Shown piece after piece: positions 27,401 to 39,178 of a stretch of 64,000 nucleotides of DNA. Under the pieces are notes generated by a model, which did no database searches, was not told where the DNA came from, and saw only the letters and a program-made list of their open reading frames with translations. Source of the stretch: Beroe forskalii (taxonomy: Eukaryota > Ctenophora > Nuda > Beroida > Beroidae); NCBI GenBank assembly GCA_011033025.1, contig WFMF01000415.1, forward strand, positions 76,905-140,904. Direction: 5' to 3'. The stretch's first letter is position 1; every line of letters starts with the position of its first letter. The translations under genes were made by a program, and so were the position numbers.

Positions 27401-30400
27401 AAATTCAAAATTTCTTGAGTATTTCTTGAGTTTAAGGTGTTAGGCCAAATGTCCAGTTAGGCCAAATGACCTAGAACCCTTCATAGCACTTACTTTTGAT
27501 GACCCCATCCAACTCACAATCCAACTTACTACGCCATTGATTGTGCTAATGACTATGTATGAAATACCATGTCTGAAAATGAATAAAATATTCATACTCT
27601 ACCATTGAATTTGATATTTTGAACTTTCGATGGCTTTTGCTGATCTATGGGTATGAGGTTAAGGACTCTATTTCTCATGCATTTATTTAATCATCAATCG
27701 AAAGATTTTGACATATTGGCGATTTCAGACGAAAGAAAGATATCTAAAGCTAAGATGGGACTTCACGAGGTAAATAATAATTATACCATTTGGAGTAGTA
27801 AGATCATTCATGATAGGACTTTATACAGTTATCGTTGATTTATTGCACAATATTATCGAAAGGTCCATTAAATTGTAAGCTGTCGACTATAAATATGTCA
27901 AGATGCTTCGAGTTTCTCTCTGAAAATTTTGATAATCAATTTCTGTAACCGAATCTTCATGAAAAGTTTTAAGAACTGTAGAATTAATTTAGTAAATTAC
28001 CGGCCTAAATCGAGAAAAACTTGGACCAAATTCTAAAAAATGTCTCATTTTCGCACATGGTGTATGGAATAGGCGGCCATTTCGTATTACCATTCAAAGC
28101 GCGGAGTTCGCGCGCAATTTCATGAATCGCTGCCATTTTACCGCCTTCAATGGTCGCGTACGACGCACTGAGGTGATAATGATGTACTGTGAATCGCTCT
28201 CTTTCTTTGGAATGTACATTCACTGGAATTATTAACCTTTATTTACGTGATTATGGAATGTATAATACCTATGTACTGTTATTGTATTAGTTCTAGTGTG
28301 TGAGCCTGAGTGTGTAGAATAAACATGGAATGGACACTCACAGAACACTCAATGTGATTGGGATTTGATTATTGGAATTCCTTTCACTTCTGCAGATACC
28401 CGGTTCCACCTTAATCCCCATGCTTCCCAGGGCTCCGTGTACTCTATCGCCGTGAACGGGGATGAAGTGTTCACTGGAGGCCAGGACTGCAGGATCAAGA
28501 GGTGTAATGCTGACGATCTGTCTGAGACTGACTCGTGGCAACTCAACGAGGATGCTCACGGTCGAGTCAGGGCTATTGCTTTCGTGGGAGAAAACATTGC
28601 GGTGGGAACGTACAATAACGGCATGTTGTTCGGTAAATTCGGAGAGGATCCTCAACAAATCATCCATGTGAGTTTGAAGGGTTTTCCTTGAGCCTTTTAT
28701 TTGTAAAAAGTTAGGCGCCCGTAACGTTCATCGGTCGATCGAATGGAATTGGTCGATCGATCAACTTCATTTGATCGACTGATGTGTTTTAGATAGAAAA
28801 TCTTCGAGCTAGTAGGGAATTAACAAAATATTGTTAATTCAAACACGATTCAAGTCATTAGGGACCAGTAAAACACATCATTCGTTCAAATGGAGTTGGT
28901 CAATCGATCAACTCCATATACTTTGGGGCTGTATTACCAATTCATGCTAAATTCAAGCTTAGGTTCAGTCTATAATACTCCACTACAGTTCTCCAAACTT
29001 AGTAACGACATGTGGAACTTATAAACCAACAATTCTTTTCCTACTTTTGCATAACCTCACATTATCTCGCCACCTCACATTATCTCACAGGGTCACGGTG
29101 CTGGTGATCTTTGGGGCGGGGCAGTTCACCCTGTGGACAACACCTTCGCTACCGTGGGTCAGGACAAAGTCGTGTACATCTGGGACGCAGAGAACCACGT
29201 ACCAAAGCACGTCTTCAAAGTGGAGAAACCAGCTCAATCCTGTGCCTTCTCTCCTGATGGTACGTAGTCTGTCGATGGGGAATGCCATATGACTATTGAA
29301 AAGCTAATGTACGTGTGTACTGATGCTTTAGAACTATAATGTTGCCCAGTACCCATCTGATGGTACGTAGTCTGTCGATGGGGAATGCCATGTGACTTTA
29401 TTGAAAATCACTCCCCTCTTTCACGTACGGCCCCACATCACTCCTTGGTTACATTAGAACCTTTTCGCCCCCATCAATCCCCCTTTCACGGCCCCTGGTA
29501 GTTAGGGGCAGAACCTGCACTAGGATATCTTTCTCTACGGCCCCACATCCCTCTGCGGCCCCACCTTCTTTCTCTCTGACTCTACGACACCATATCCCTC
29601 TTTTTATCTTTATCAGCCCTCCCCTCTTTCTCTACAGCCCCACATCACTCCCCTCTTTCTCTACGGTCCCACATCACTCCCTCTTTCTCTGCGGTCCCAC
29701 ATCACTCCCCACTTTCTCTACGGCTCACATCGCTCCCCTCTTTCTCTACGGCCCCACATCACTCCCCTCTTTCTTCACGGCCCACATCACTCCCCTCTTT
29801 CTCTACGGCTCATCACTCTACCTCCCTCTTTCTACAGCCCCACATCACTCCCCTCTTTCTCTACGGCCCCACATCACTCCCCTCTTTCTCTACGGCCCCA
29901 CATCACTCCCCTCTTTCTCTACGGCCCCACATCACTCCCCTCTTTCTCTACGGCCCCACATCACTCCCCTCATTCTCTACGGCCCCACTTCACTCCCCTC
30001 TTTCTCTACAGCCCCACATCACCTCCCTCTTTCTCTACGGCCCCACATCACTCCCCTCTTTCTCTACGGCCCACATCACTCCCCTCTTTCTCTACGACAC
30101 CATATCACTCCCCTCTTTCTCTACAGCCCCACATCACCTCCCTCTTTCTCTACGGCCCCACATCACTCCCCTCTTTCTCTACAGCCCCACATCACTCCCC
30201 TTTTCCTGATGGTTCTGTGCTGGCAGTCGCCAGTACTACTGGTGAGTGGTGGGTCCTGGACAGTAGTTCTGGGGATGTCCTGTCCTCTTACAAGTCCGGT
30301 CCTGAACAGATTGACGCTATCAGCTACAGCCCAGGTCAGAAAACCACCCTTATACCTTGCCCTTGATTATTTAAAGTTCGCCTTGATATGAAATTCAAAT

Positions 30401-31688
30401 AGGGACTTCCCGACTGTGCTAGAACGTTATATCGTCAGAGTCGTGTTACAGACCTTCTCTATAATTCTAGAACGTCCTCACGTGACACCCACCCTCTGAG
30501 TTAACTCTCTGTAGTGTAATATTTCAATCCTACTCATTGCCCACTTTTCAGATGGTAAAGTGATCGCAGTGGGGTCACATGACAACATAACGTACCTGTA
30601 TTCCTGCGATGACCTGAGATCAGAGTACAAGCCGGTGGGCAAGTGCTCCGGCCACTCCTCATTTATCACTCATCTGGACTTCTCAGAGGACGGGAAAGTG
30701 AGTTATTAACATGAAGTGAATGTACGCAAATCTATATGATCCTGCACTGTCGAATGTCGATTATACTGGGTTTACGGTATCGAACAGAATCAAGCTTCTG
30801 TACTAAGACCCTTCCTATGAATTTATGAATGATAATCTCTGATTACCTTGCTAATTTGCCCCCCCCGCCCAGACCCTGCAGACTACCTCCGGAGACTACG
30901 AGCATCTCTTCTGGGAGACTGAGACCGGGGAACAGATCACCAACTCCAAGGACCTGCGGGACATTACCATGGCAACGTACACCTGTATCCTAGGCTTCCC
31001 TGTGTGTGGCATCTGGCCTGTAGGATACGACGGTACCGACATTAACTCGCTGTCCAGGTCTCACAACGCATCTTTGGTGGCTACTGCTGATGACTTTGGT
31101 CTTGTCAACCTCTTCAGATATCCCTGCTGCGACCCTACGGTAAGCGGTCTGTTTGTACTGTGGTGGGTCTGAACTTTATAGTACCTGTATTCTCTGATTT
31201 ATCTCGCTATGGCGACCAAGTTCTGTTAGAAATAGGGAATTAGGGATCATTCACGTATTATGTAATCAATTTTTGGCCGACTTCACCCCCTCCCCCCCTT
31301 TATCAAGTTTACTGTAGTTAAAGTTGTATTTGTTACAATAACATGTCAGTTAATCTTTCGGAACCCCCCCCCACCTTTGGGTGATTACGTAATACGTCCC
31401 AGGATTATATAAACTAAAACACTTTTTAAGTATACTGCTTTTCATCCTCATCAGATTAGCTGTATACTGCAAAATCTTACTTGAAATTTACAATAGCTCA
31501 CTACATTCACGATAGCTCCCTAAATTCCCACAACATTCCTAACCCCGTGGCTGTGTCCCCAGGCGGCGTGGTCCAGTTTCCGGGGTCACAGCGCCCACGT
31601 GACCAAGGTCCGCTTCCTGAACGGAGACCAGGAGCTCTTCTCGCTGGGAGGCAGAGACCAGTCCATCATCCAGTGGGGCGTCTGCTGA
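18489..31688 (+). CDS. EML: EML-family microtubule-associated protein (HELP + WD repeats), 5' end unresolved
   Basis: EML proteins bind microtubules through a HELP motif and a tandem WD propeller. Twelve exons join in frame: 18489-18662, 19996-20168, 20725-20823, 21712-21804, 22684-22818, 27151-27250, 28396-28667, 29091-29259, 30185-30334, 30552-30697, 30873-31139 and 31563-31688 (TGA). They give about 634 residues, the size of the HELP-propeller core. Exon 1 carries WVYGYRGRD, the HELP signature; exon 2 carries YQGHNDDIKCIALNP. Later landmarks are PHVRVWN, GHGAGDLWG, VGKCSGHSSFITHLDFS, MATYTCILGF, GYDGTDIN and the C-terminal GGRDQSIIQWGVC. All borders are GT-AG and phases agree. The exon at 30185 starts inside a minisatellite and adds about seven residues. 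The N-terminal exon with the start codon is not proven; exons ending at 2413 or 8283 have the right phase. AATAAA signals lie at 32234 and 32648. The family call is firm; the exact EML subtype is not. Confidence 0.93.
22594..22646. repeat. Short palindrome in EML intron
   Basis: ATGAAAGTACAATGTACA at 22596-22613 is mirrored by TGTACAATGTACTTTCAT at 22623-22640. It can fold into a hairpin about 45 bp long. Confidence 0.7.
25021..25770. repeat. 36-bp minisatellite in EML intron, about 20 copies
   Basis: The unit reads GTATGTCCCTCTGTCAGTAT then GTCTGCTTGTAGGTGT. Its length is a multiple of three, so two frames stay open for 196-248 codons (repeats like VYVPLSVCLLVG). These are repeat artefacts within the intron between the exons ending at 22818 and starting at 27151. 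Confidence 0.93.
25803..25940 (+). repeat. Direct repeat, copy 1 (pair with 26479-26608)
   Basis: About 135 bp starting TAAGATGGGCTACAGTTCCC recurs 676 bp downstream with few differences and a 7-bp gap. It contains the tract GCATTGTGTGCATGACATGA. Confidence 0.85.
26479..26608 (+). repeat. Direct repeat, copy 2
   Basis: Second copy of the 25803-25940 sequence in the same orientation, in the same EML intron. The pair suggests a recent segmental duplication. Confidence 0.85.
27335..27479. mobile_element. 145-bp MITE with perfect 6-bp target duplication
   Basis: Inverted ends of about 40 bp contain GGTCATTTGGCCTAACTGGA on the left and its complement on the right. The sequence TTCATA flanks both sides (27329-27334 and 27480-27485), a perfect 6-bp target duplication. 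It lies in an EML intron. Confidence 0.88.
28712..28920. mobile_element. Fold-back MITE, copy 1 (pair with 54978-55190)
   Basis: Each end holds its own small palindrome (ATGGAATTG...CAACTTCAT and ATGGAGTTG...CAACTCCAT) around a GATCGATC-like centre. The interior contains GATTCAAGTCATTAGGGACC. The same sequence appears at 54978-55190 with the interior reversed, so this is a dispersed family. Confidence 0.8.
29255..29399 (+). repeat. Duplicated splice-donor segment
   Basis: The segment starting TGATGGTACGTAGTCTGTCG at the end of the EML exon (exon end 29259) recurs at about 29359-29395 with one or two changes. This places a second copy of the same GTACGT donor about 104 bp into the intron. Confidence 0.85.
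29409..30207. repeat. 29-bp minisatellite containing splice-acceptor copies
   Basis: About 27 imperfect units of CACTCCCCTCTTTCTCTACG followed by GCCCCACAT. Several units read CTACAG instead of CTACGG, making a good acceptor with a built-in pyrimidine tract (near 29633, 29832, 30007, 30122 and 30181). The last one is the likely acceptor of the EML exon at 30185. Confidence 0.9.
31242..31400. mobile_element. MITE of the TTACGTAATCA family, copy 1
   Basis: Starts AGGGATCATTCACGTATTAT and ends with a decayed complement (GATTACGTAATACGTCCC). The interior holds TTTTTGGCCGACTTCACCCC and TTGTTACAATAACATG. Other copies lie at 58011-58243 and 60540-60700. Confidence 0.8.
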
Positions 31689-33207
31689 CCACCTCAATAG
31701 TCTTGCCTGGTGCTGCTGATATGGGGGTATGTTAGCTTGCTCATAGAATCCCACAATCACCATGACATTGACCAATCAATGCGTGAGTTAACTCACGCAT
31801 TGATTCAGATTGTTCGATGTCAATCCGATTTCTGGATCCGATGGGAAAGCTAACACGCCGCCGATATAACACCCGCTAGCCGTGGCTCCCGAGGGACTAT
31901 CTAGGCAAGAAGAGTCTCCATAATATATATCATGATGTGTATGTCTCGCACATAGTATTTAGTTAGCCAGAAACACGTATATCTTTCACGAGAAAATAAT
32001 CTGTAGAACTTCACATCCCGTCCGCAGGCGTTTCCTTGAAAGTCAGCGTTGTTTTTCCTGTCATTGGTTCGGATCGGTTTCAGATCTGTTTTTCAAAATG
32101 AAAATGATTAACATGTTGAATGATATTTTTAAGATTTTACAAATTTCGCTGAATTGAACACAAGGAAACGGTTGCATTTTTCAGTATATTACTATTACAA
32201 TTTATATATGGCGGGGAATGATATATAATTATAAATAAAATGAACACGTTCAACTTCTATGTGATATGTTTAGAAATATGAAGATATTCCTTATTTTTAC
32301 ACCAATTTTTAATATTTTTTGCAAATTGCTTGCGATATTAGTCGAAATAGCCTTTTTCTTGTGGGCGTTGTTCTGGGAACTGTTTAAAATCCCAGTGTTC
32401 AAATTCAATTATTGAGCATTTCAAATTAGATTTGTAAAATTCAGCATTTCTTACGTTCGATCAAAATTGTCATAATATTTTAAAATGTATAGGTATAATT
32501 TCCTTTGTAAGGAACCATTTTTGCATTACGTCATTGCTAATGTAACTTTGATTGTCAATACTTTTGGTTTTGAACTTAAATTTTGTGGAAGAATTTGAAT
32601 GTTGAAATGAGATAAATTCTCTTGCAAAACATATCATTTATCAATATAATAAACAAGGATATCAACGTTTATTATTTGAATATTTGTTTGGTGCTGTAAT
32701 AATTATCAATTATGATGGCTAACTCTCATAAACTTTTATAACCGACAACAGCTGTTTATTGAATTGATATTCAAATGTGTACCTAAAAATCTAGTAGTTT
32801 ATGGCATATTTTAAATTGAAGCGTGCGGCATAATATGAGCAATGAGCATGACAATGTGCAATGTGCATATTCTGTTGAAGTTTGTCCGATTACATTTACA
32901 AATACAGTTAAACTGCAGAATGGCACCCGTACTGCCGCGCTTAAATTGTGCTGCGCCACTTCTGATAGAAACATCGGATTCACTTGAAAATAGTTGCGCT
33001 GTGTCAGGGAGAACAAGACCTTTCCAACGGTATATAATTTGTCATATGTTGGTTTGGCGCCGAGTAGCGCAAAAATCGCCCCAACGAGTGCACAGTGTTC
33101 GCTGGGCGCGCGCATTAATTTGAAATATTTGACAACTCGCCAGACGTCTGACCTTCTCTGTCTCAGGTGTTGCCTGACTCCCTCGCGCGCACCACAACTC
33201 GCAAATA
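31689..33207. other. EML 3' flank, no gene
   Basis: Probable 3' UTR and intergenic sequence, with AATAAA at 32234-32239 and 32648-32653. Nothing else is recognised. Confidence 0.5.
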
Positions 33208-33876
33208 TTCGCGTGCAAATGAACATTTGCGTGCAAATAAACATTTGCGTGCAAATGAACATTTGCGTGCAAATAAACATTTGCGTGCAAATGAACATTT
33301 GCGTGCAAATGAAAATTTGCGTGCAAATGAAAATTTGCGTGCAAATGAACATTTGCGTGCAAATGAACATTTGTGTGCAAATGAACATTTGTGTGCAAAT
33401 GAACATTTGCGTGCAAATGAACATTTGCGTGCAAATGAACATTAGCGTGCAAATGAACATTTGCGTGCAAATGAACATTAGCGTGCAAATGAACATTAGC
33501 GTGCAAATGAACATTTGCGTGCAAATGAACATTAGCGTGCAAATGAACATTAGCGTGCAAATGAACATTTGCGTGCAAATGAACATTTGCACGCTGTGTA
33601 AATGAACATTTGCGTTCAAATGCTTATTTGCGTCCAAATGTTTATTTGCGTCCAAATGTTTATTTGCGTTCAAATGTTTATTTGCGTGCAAATGATTATT
33701 TGCGTGCAAATGATTATTTGCGTGCAAATGATAATTTGCGTGCAAATGATTATTTGCGTGCAAATGATTATTTGCGTGAAAATAAATTATTTGCGTGCAA
33801 ATGATTATTTGCGTGCAAATGATTATTTGCGTGCAAATGATTATTTGCGTGCAAATGATTATTTGCGTGCAAATTG

Positions 33877-34199
33877 GGGGCCATCCATAAAGGACATCCG
33901 CAATGAGGGAGGAGGGGGGAGTCTGGCCAATGCGGACGTTTGCGGACGTAGGGGGGAGGGGAGTGTTTAGCCAAATGCGGACGTCCGCAATTCACGGAAA
34001 TTTTGGGCGATTTGACGGCTATTTCACTAGAAAATCATGAAATTTTGGGGCTAAAAATGATGACCCAAAAGATTTTGAAGAAAAATGCGGACGTCCGGGG
34101 GGAGGGAGGGGTTTCTGGATTGCGGACGTTTGCGGACAAGGGGGGAGGGAGGGGTCTGAAATGGCCGAAATTTTGCGGACGTCCTTTATGGATGGCCCC
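33877..34199. mobile_element. 323-bp MITE, copy 1, inside the satellite
   Basis: Ends are GGGGCCATCCATAAAGGAC and its complement at 34181-34199. TTG flanks both sides. The interior is G-rich with several GCGGACGT motifs. It is almost identical to the copy at 34770-35091. Confidence 0.9.
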
Positions 34200-34769
34200 T
34201 TGCCAAATTATTATTTGCGTGCAAATGATTATTTGCGTGCAAATGATTATTTGCGTGCAAATGATTATTTGCGTGCAAATGATTATTTGCGTGCAAATGA
34301 TTATTTGCGTGCAAATGATTATTTGCGTGCAAATGTTTATTTGCGTGCAAATGATTATTTGCGTGCAAATGTTTATTTGCGTACAAATGTTTATTTGCGT
34401 GCAAATGTTTAATTGCGTGCTAATGTTTATTTGCGTGCAAATGTTTATTCGCGTGCAAATGTTTATTTGCGTGCAAATGTTTATTTGCGTGCAAATGTTT
34501 ATTTGCGTGCAAATGTTTATTTGCGTGCAAATGTTTATTTGCGTGCAAATGTTCATTTGCGTGCAAATGTTTATTTGCGTGCAAATGTTTATTTGCGTCC
34601 AAATGTTTATTTGCGTTCAAATGTTTATTTGCGTGCAAATGATTATTTGCGTGCAAATGATAATTTGCGTGCAAATGATTATTTGCGTGCAAATGATTAT
34701 TTGCGTGAAAATAAATTATTTGCGTGCAAATGATTATTTGCGTGCAAATGATTATTTGCGTGCAAATTG

Positions 34770-35091
34770 GGGGCCATCCATAAAGGACATCCGCAATGAG
34801 GGGGGAGGGGGGAGTCTGGCCAATGCGGACGTTTGCGGACGTAGGGGGGAGGGGAGTGTTTAGCCAAATGCGGACGTCCGCAATTCACGGAAATTTTGGG
34901 CGATTTGACGGCTATTTCACTAGAAAATCATGAAATTTTGGGGCCAAAAATGATGACCCAAAAGATTTTGAAGAAAAATGCGGACGTCCGGGGGAGGGAG
35001 GGGTTTCTGGATTGCGGACGTTTGCGGACAAGGGGGGAGGGAGGGGTCTGAAATGGCCGAAATTTTGCGGACGTCCTTTATGGATGGCCCC
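34770..35091. mobile_element. 322-bp MITE, copy 2, inside the satellite
   Basis: Matches copy 1 except for a few substitutions and one-base length changes in G runs. The surrounding satellite units also match, including the rare GCGTGAAAATAAATTATTTG variant just upstream. The copy therefore arose by duplication of an approximately 893-bp block, not by a second insertion. Confidence 0.9.
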
Positions 35092-35795
35092 TTGCCAAAT
35101 TATTATTTGCGTGCAAATGATTATTTGCGTGCAAATGATTATTTGCGTGCAAATGATTATTTGCGTGCAAATGATTATTTGCGTGCAAATGATTATTTGC
35201 GTGCAAATGATTATTTGCGTGCAAATGTTTATTTGCGTGCAAATGATTATTTGCGTGCAAATGATTATTTGCGTGCAAATGTTTATTTGCGTGCAAATGA
35301 TTATTTGCGTGCAAATGTTTATTTGCGTGCAAATGTTTATTTGCGTGCAAATGTTTATTTGCGTGCAAATGTTTATTTGCGTGCAAATGTTCATTTGCGT
35401 GCAAATGTTTATTTGCGTGCAAATGTTTATTTGCGTGCAAATGTTTATTTGCGTGCGAATGTTTATTTGCGTGCAAATGTTTATTTGTCTGACGTTGACA
35501 GACCCTCTCGAGAATGTTTATTTGCGCGCGCGGCTTTATTTTGACGTGCTGGCGTCAGCGGGCCATACAACGTACGGCAAATGTTTATTTGCGTGCAAAT
35601 GTTTATTTGCGTGCATATGTTTATTTGCGTGCAAATGTTTATTTGCGTGCAAATGTTTATTTGCGTGCAAATGTTTATTTTCGTGCAAATGTTAATATGT
35701 TCGTGCAAACTGCAAATGTTTGTTTGCGTGTAAATTTTTATTTGCGTGCGCTGCAAATTAAATGTTCATTTGCGTGTAAATGACCAAAAAGTAAT

Positions 35796-36586
35796 ATCTA
35801 AGTAATATTTAACGTTTCTTTTCAACGAGACATTCCTAAAATGTCGAATCATTTAGAGAATTTGTAGTCTCCAACACTCGAGGCCCCACATTATAACGAA
35901 CCAGAATCCTGAAGTGGAATGAAATCAAGGGTTGAGTAGTATTAGTAAAGTTCTCGTTGAGAATGAGGTCAGTGCAGCCATGACAAGTGATACTGATAGG
36001 GTGTTCAGGGTATGGGAATCAGTGAAAATTAACCATGTAACCGAGCACCGATATTAAATTCGATATTAAGTAGGAGCGGTCACCACACATTGACATATGC
36101 GGTCTGCACACATTGTGCAGGTATGGAATTGGAAGGCATGAAATGACGCAAGTTCTGCTCGTGACTGTGATAAGGAAAGAATACAAAAATCGAAAATGCA
36201 GGAAGCAAAACTCAACGCACGTTTTTGCATCAATATCAAAGATAGGAAAGAGAAATGTTCTAATTTCGTGTGATTTCGAATTTTGCATTGCGTGGGGACA
36301 CAGCTGTCAAGGACAGTATAAATACTCGGTCATTTTAGAGATAAACCATTATTTTCTTATCGAATGAATTTGTCCTTTCTCATTTTGTTTTCAAGTGGCC
36401 TTTTTGTTCCAAGATCAGATTCTTTTCTTTAGTTCTTTCAATTGAATATTGAACATTTTGTCATTTGATGCGCCAGTTATGCGGTATGGCTTATGTTGGC
36501 GCATAGTGGCACCATATATCATAAGTTATGACACAGAATTAGGAAGTAACTTATACACCTCCAGTACATTTACTGAAGCCTGAAAT
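35796..36586. other. Upstream region of the amine oxidase gene
   Basis: No exon is supported in this 790-bp stretch. It presumably holds the promoter and 5' UTR of the gene starting at 36587. No distinct promoter motif was identified. Confidence 0.4.
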
Positions 36587-38670
36587 ATGTCTGGGAACAC
36601 TGAATTCAGCGATGCTGATCGTTACTACGGAGACACTGAACGTCCAGGAGATTACATTATTACCATGAATAATGCCCGGAAATCAAAGGTTTTATTCTTT
36701 GTTTACTTCAGTTATTATTTAGAATGGAGTAACAATTCCCCCCCCCATCTTCTCAGGATAAACTAACATTAGATTATTTTCAACGAATACGATTGGAATG
36801 AATCACATTTTAATTTATATTTCAAAACAGCCCATAATACCAACGTTTTCAGGTCCCGAATTCGAATCACTACGACGTAGCTATCATTGGAGGAGGGGTG
36901 TCGGGGCTGTACAGTGCCATGCAGTTACTGGAGAACTCGGAGGAGCTCGCCAGACGCCGGATAAGGAAGGTCCTGTTAGTGGAGAGATCGAACTACTGGG
37001 GAGGAAGACTCGACACAGACCTGGTGAATGTCGAGATGGAGGGGGAGTCGCTAGGCCACATCAAGGAGGAACAGGGCGGCATGAGGTTCACCTACCACCA
37101 GGATTCAGAGGGAGGTGTCAAGTCGAACATGCCGTTACTGGCCAGGCTCATTGATGGCTTGGACTTGAAGGATGACGTGGAGCCTTTCTACATGGAGCCC
37201 CAGCCAGACCCGTTGCCGTGCGAGAGTGACAGTAAAACCAGGAAAGTACCTAACTGCAATGCTCGGAATGTGAACGGGCGCTACTTCACAGACTGGTATG
37301 CGACCCAGAACCCTGGAATGTGGGCTGACCTGTTCAACCTGAAGGGAGAGGAGACGGCTAAGTCTGCAGACGACATCATGGAGGAGATCTACAAACGTCT
37401 CCTGGTCGAAAACAAGTCCAAAATCCAGGAGAAATTCCCGGATGAAGCCGATGTGATCCTGGCCCACGAAGACAAGGACCTCCTGCAGAAGCACCTGGAT
37501 CCCAAGTACTGGTCCTTCTTCAGGAACAAGTTCACATGGAGGGTGGGAGCAGAGGATGTCCCTCTCAAGAGATTCTCAATGGAAGCCTTGCTGATCATCA
37601 TGGGGTACTCACATGGGTGCATCATGATGATGAAGAGGACCTTGGGATTCCTCCAGGACATTCTGTCTGGAGGGAACGCAGGCTCTATCCTGCAGGATCT
37701 CATGACCTTCAACATAATCTGGGACCGTCTGTACCAGTTTAAAAAGGGCTGGGGCCAAATGATCAAGAAAATGGTATCATCCATCAAGAAACGGAGTGGA
37801 ACAAATGGTGTCGAGGTAGAGATGGTTAAGCAATGCGAAGTACAAAGAATAACCACTACTGACGGTGGTTTCCGCCTGGAATTTGACGATCACACAGTAG
37901 CTGTAAAGTGGCTGATCATGACACTACCCCCAGCTGCAATGGAAAAGATCATCGACATGGAGGACACAGACGACCAAGAAGATCTACTGGAAATCTGTCG
38001 CTCTGTCATTGGTTTTGAAATGACGAAGATCAACCTCTACTTCAAAGACGACTGGTGGAACAGAGTGGAGGGAGTAAAGATGTTCGGGCCTAATATTACC
38101 AGCCTCCCATGTGCATTCATATACCCCTTCTACGCTGAATGCAAGAAGAATGGGTGTGAAGGATGTGAGAAGTGTCAGAACGATGAGTGCCCTGCAGCCC
38201 TAACGATCTACGCAGACATCAAGAATTCCCAATTTTGGAGTGGACTGCAGATTCTAGGCTCCAAGTTCCATTCACCGCTACAGAAACGCCACAAAGACTT
38301 CCTCCCTGCATCTGAAGCTGTGGTCCACGAAGCACTGAAACAGTTCAGGGAAGTGTTTAACATTGATGACATTCCCCAACCAATCCTCACGAGTTACAGG
38401 TGCTGGGGAGGCATGGACCGATCTACTGCTGACCCACAACCCAACGCCAACTTCGGATACGGTGTCCACATGTGGCGGATTGGGGTGAACGACTATGAGA
38501 TCCGGAAGAAAGTGGCTAAACCCCTGCAGAACAGGCACCTGTACATGTGCAATGAGGCGTGGAGTGAGTATCAGAGTTGGGTGGAGGGCTCACTGCTGTC
38601 CACTGAGGCAGCCATGAAGAAGTTCTTCAAGGACCTACAGCTGAATGAAGAAGAAGAACTCATAAGATAG
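36587..38670 (+). CDS. Flavin-containing amine oxidase, L-amino-acid oxidase-like
   Basis: Two exons, 36587-36688 and 36853-38670, give 639 residues. Exon 1 starts MSGNTEFSDADRYYG; the ATG is the first one in frame, and both exon edges are GT-AG in phase 0. The FAD dinucleotide motif GGGVSG is at residues 47-52, the ribose-binding acid E78 follows KVLLV, and GGR is at 84-86. EEQGGMR (about 106-112) is the substrate-side signature of L-amino-acid and monoamine oxidases. The C-terminal flavin segment includes YRCWGGMDRS and NEAWSEYQSWVEGSLLSTE. The expected reaction is oxidative deamination giving hydrogen peroxide and ammonia. No signal peptide or membrane segment is visible, so the protein is predicted to be cytosolic, unlike secreted mollusc or snake relatives. 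A five-cysteine cluster (C464, C469, C472, C475, C480) is unusual. It is convergent with the CREB3-like gene, whose end lies 508 bp away. Confidence 0.9.
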
Positions 38671-39178
38671 AGACTTATCGACACAATCTTATATCAGAGA
38701 CAATTCACTGATTCTCCAGCGAGAGTCAGACTGACAGACATAGATTTCGCACTTTTTTTAAATGTATTTGTTATTTCTCATTGTAAAATTTGTATACTGG
38801 TGTTTCTATAGTATTTAGTTATGAAAATTTGTAGACAATGTTGTTTGATTTCATCACCCAACCTATCTTAATGTAAATTCAGGCTACACCACTTCCTTAC
38901 AAATAGATGTTGAGCAACTAATTATCATGGAAAGTACAATTCAATGAGGCGGATTAAAATAGTGCAAAGATAATCTAGTTTTTACATGCTTTACAGAATA
39001 ACTTAAAATAATCTTTCGAAATCATGAAATAAGCTGAAACAACTTCAAATGTGTATTCTTGAACGGTTTTTGCACTATGTTGGATTATCATGTCAATGGG
39101 CAAAATGATTAAAAATGGCGAAATCTCGAAATTGAAAATATTGTCCAAATGTTCATCTCAGATGAGATGATACACTGC
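38671..39178. other. Shared 3' flank between convergent genes
   Basis: This 508-bp interval must contain the 3' ends of both the amine oxidase (+) and the CREB3-like gene (-). I see no perfect AATAAA for either strand. Confidence 0.5.

Larger units (their letters stand above)
33208..35795. repeat. 18-bp self-complementary satellite, about 100 copies
   Basis: The unit is ATTTGCGTGCAAAT plus a 4-base spacer (GAAC, GATT or GTTT). The 14-base core is an inverted repeat around a GT centre. Because 18 is a multiple of three, most frames on both strands stay open for 60-326 codons (repeats such as ICVQMF and HANNHL); these are artefacts. Spacer types are grouped: GAAC mainly in 33215-33600, GATT and GTTT further right. 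Two MITE copies interrupt it, as does a unique piece at 35489-35580. Confidence 0.95.

Noticed and set aside
32783-35783. Many long open frames (up to 326 codons) on both strands
   Set aside because: They are translations of the 18-bp satellite; the unit is a multiple of three and self-complementary, so frames stay open without coding function.
33208-35795. CRISPR-like array
   Set aside because: Spacers are only four bases and repeated; the host is an animal. It is a satellite.
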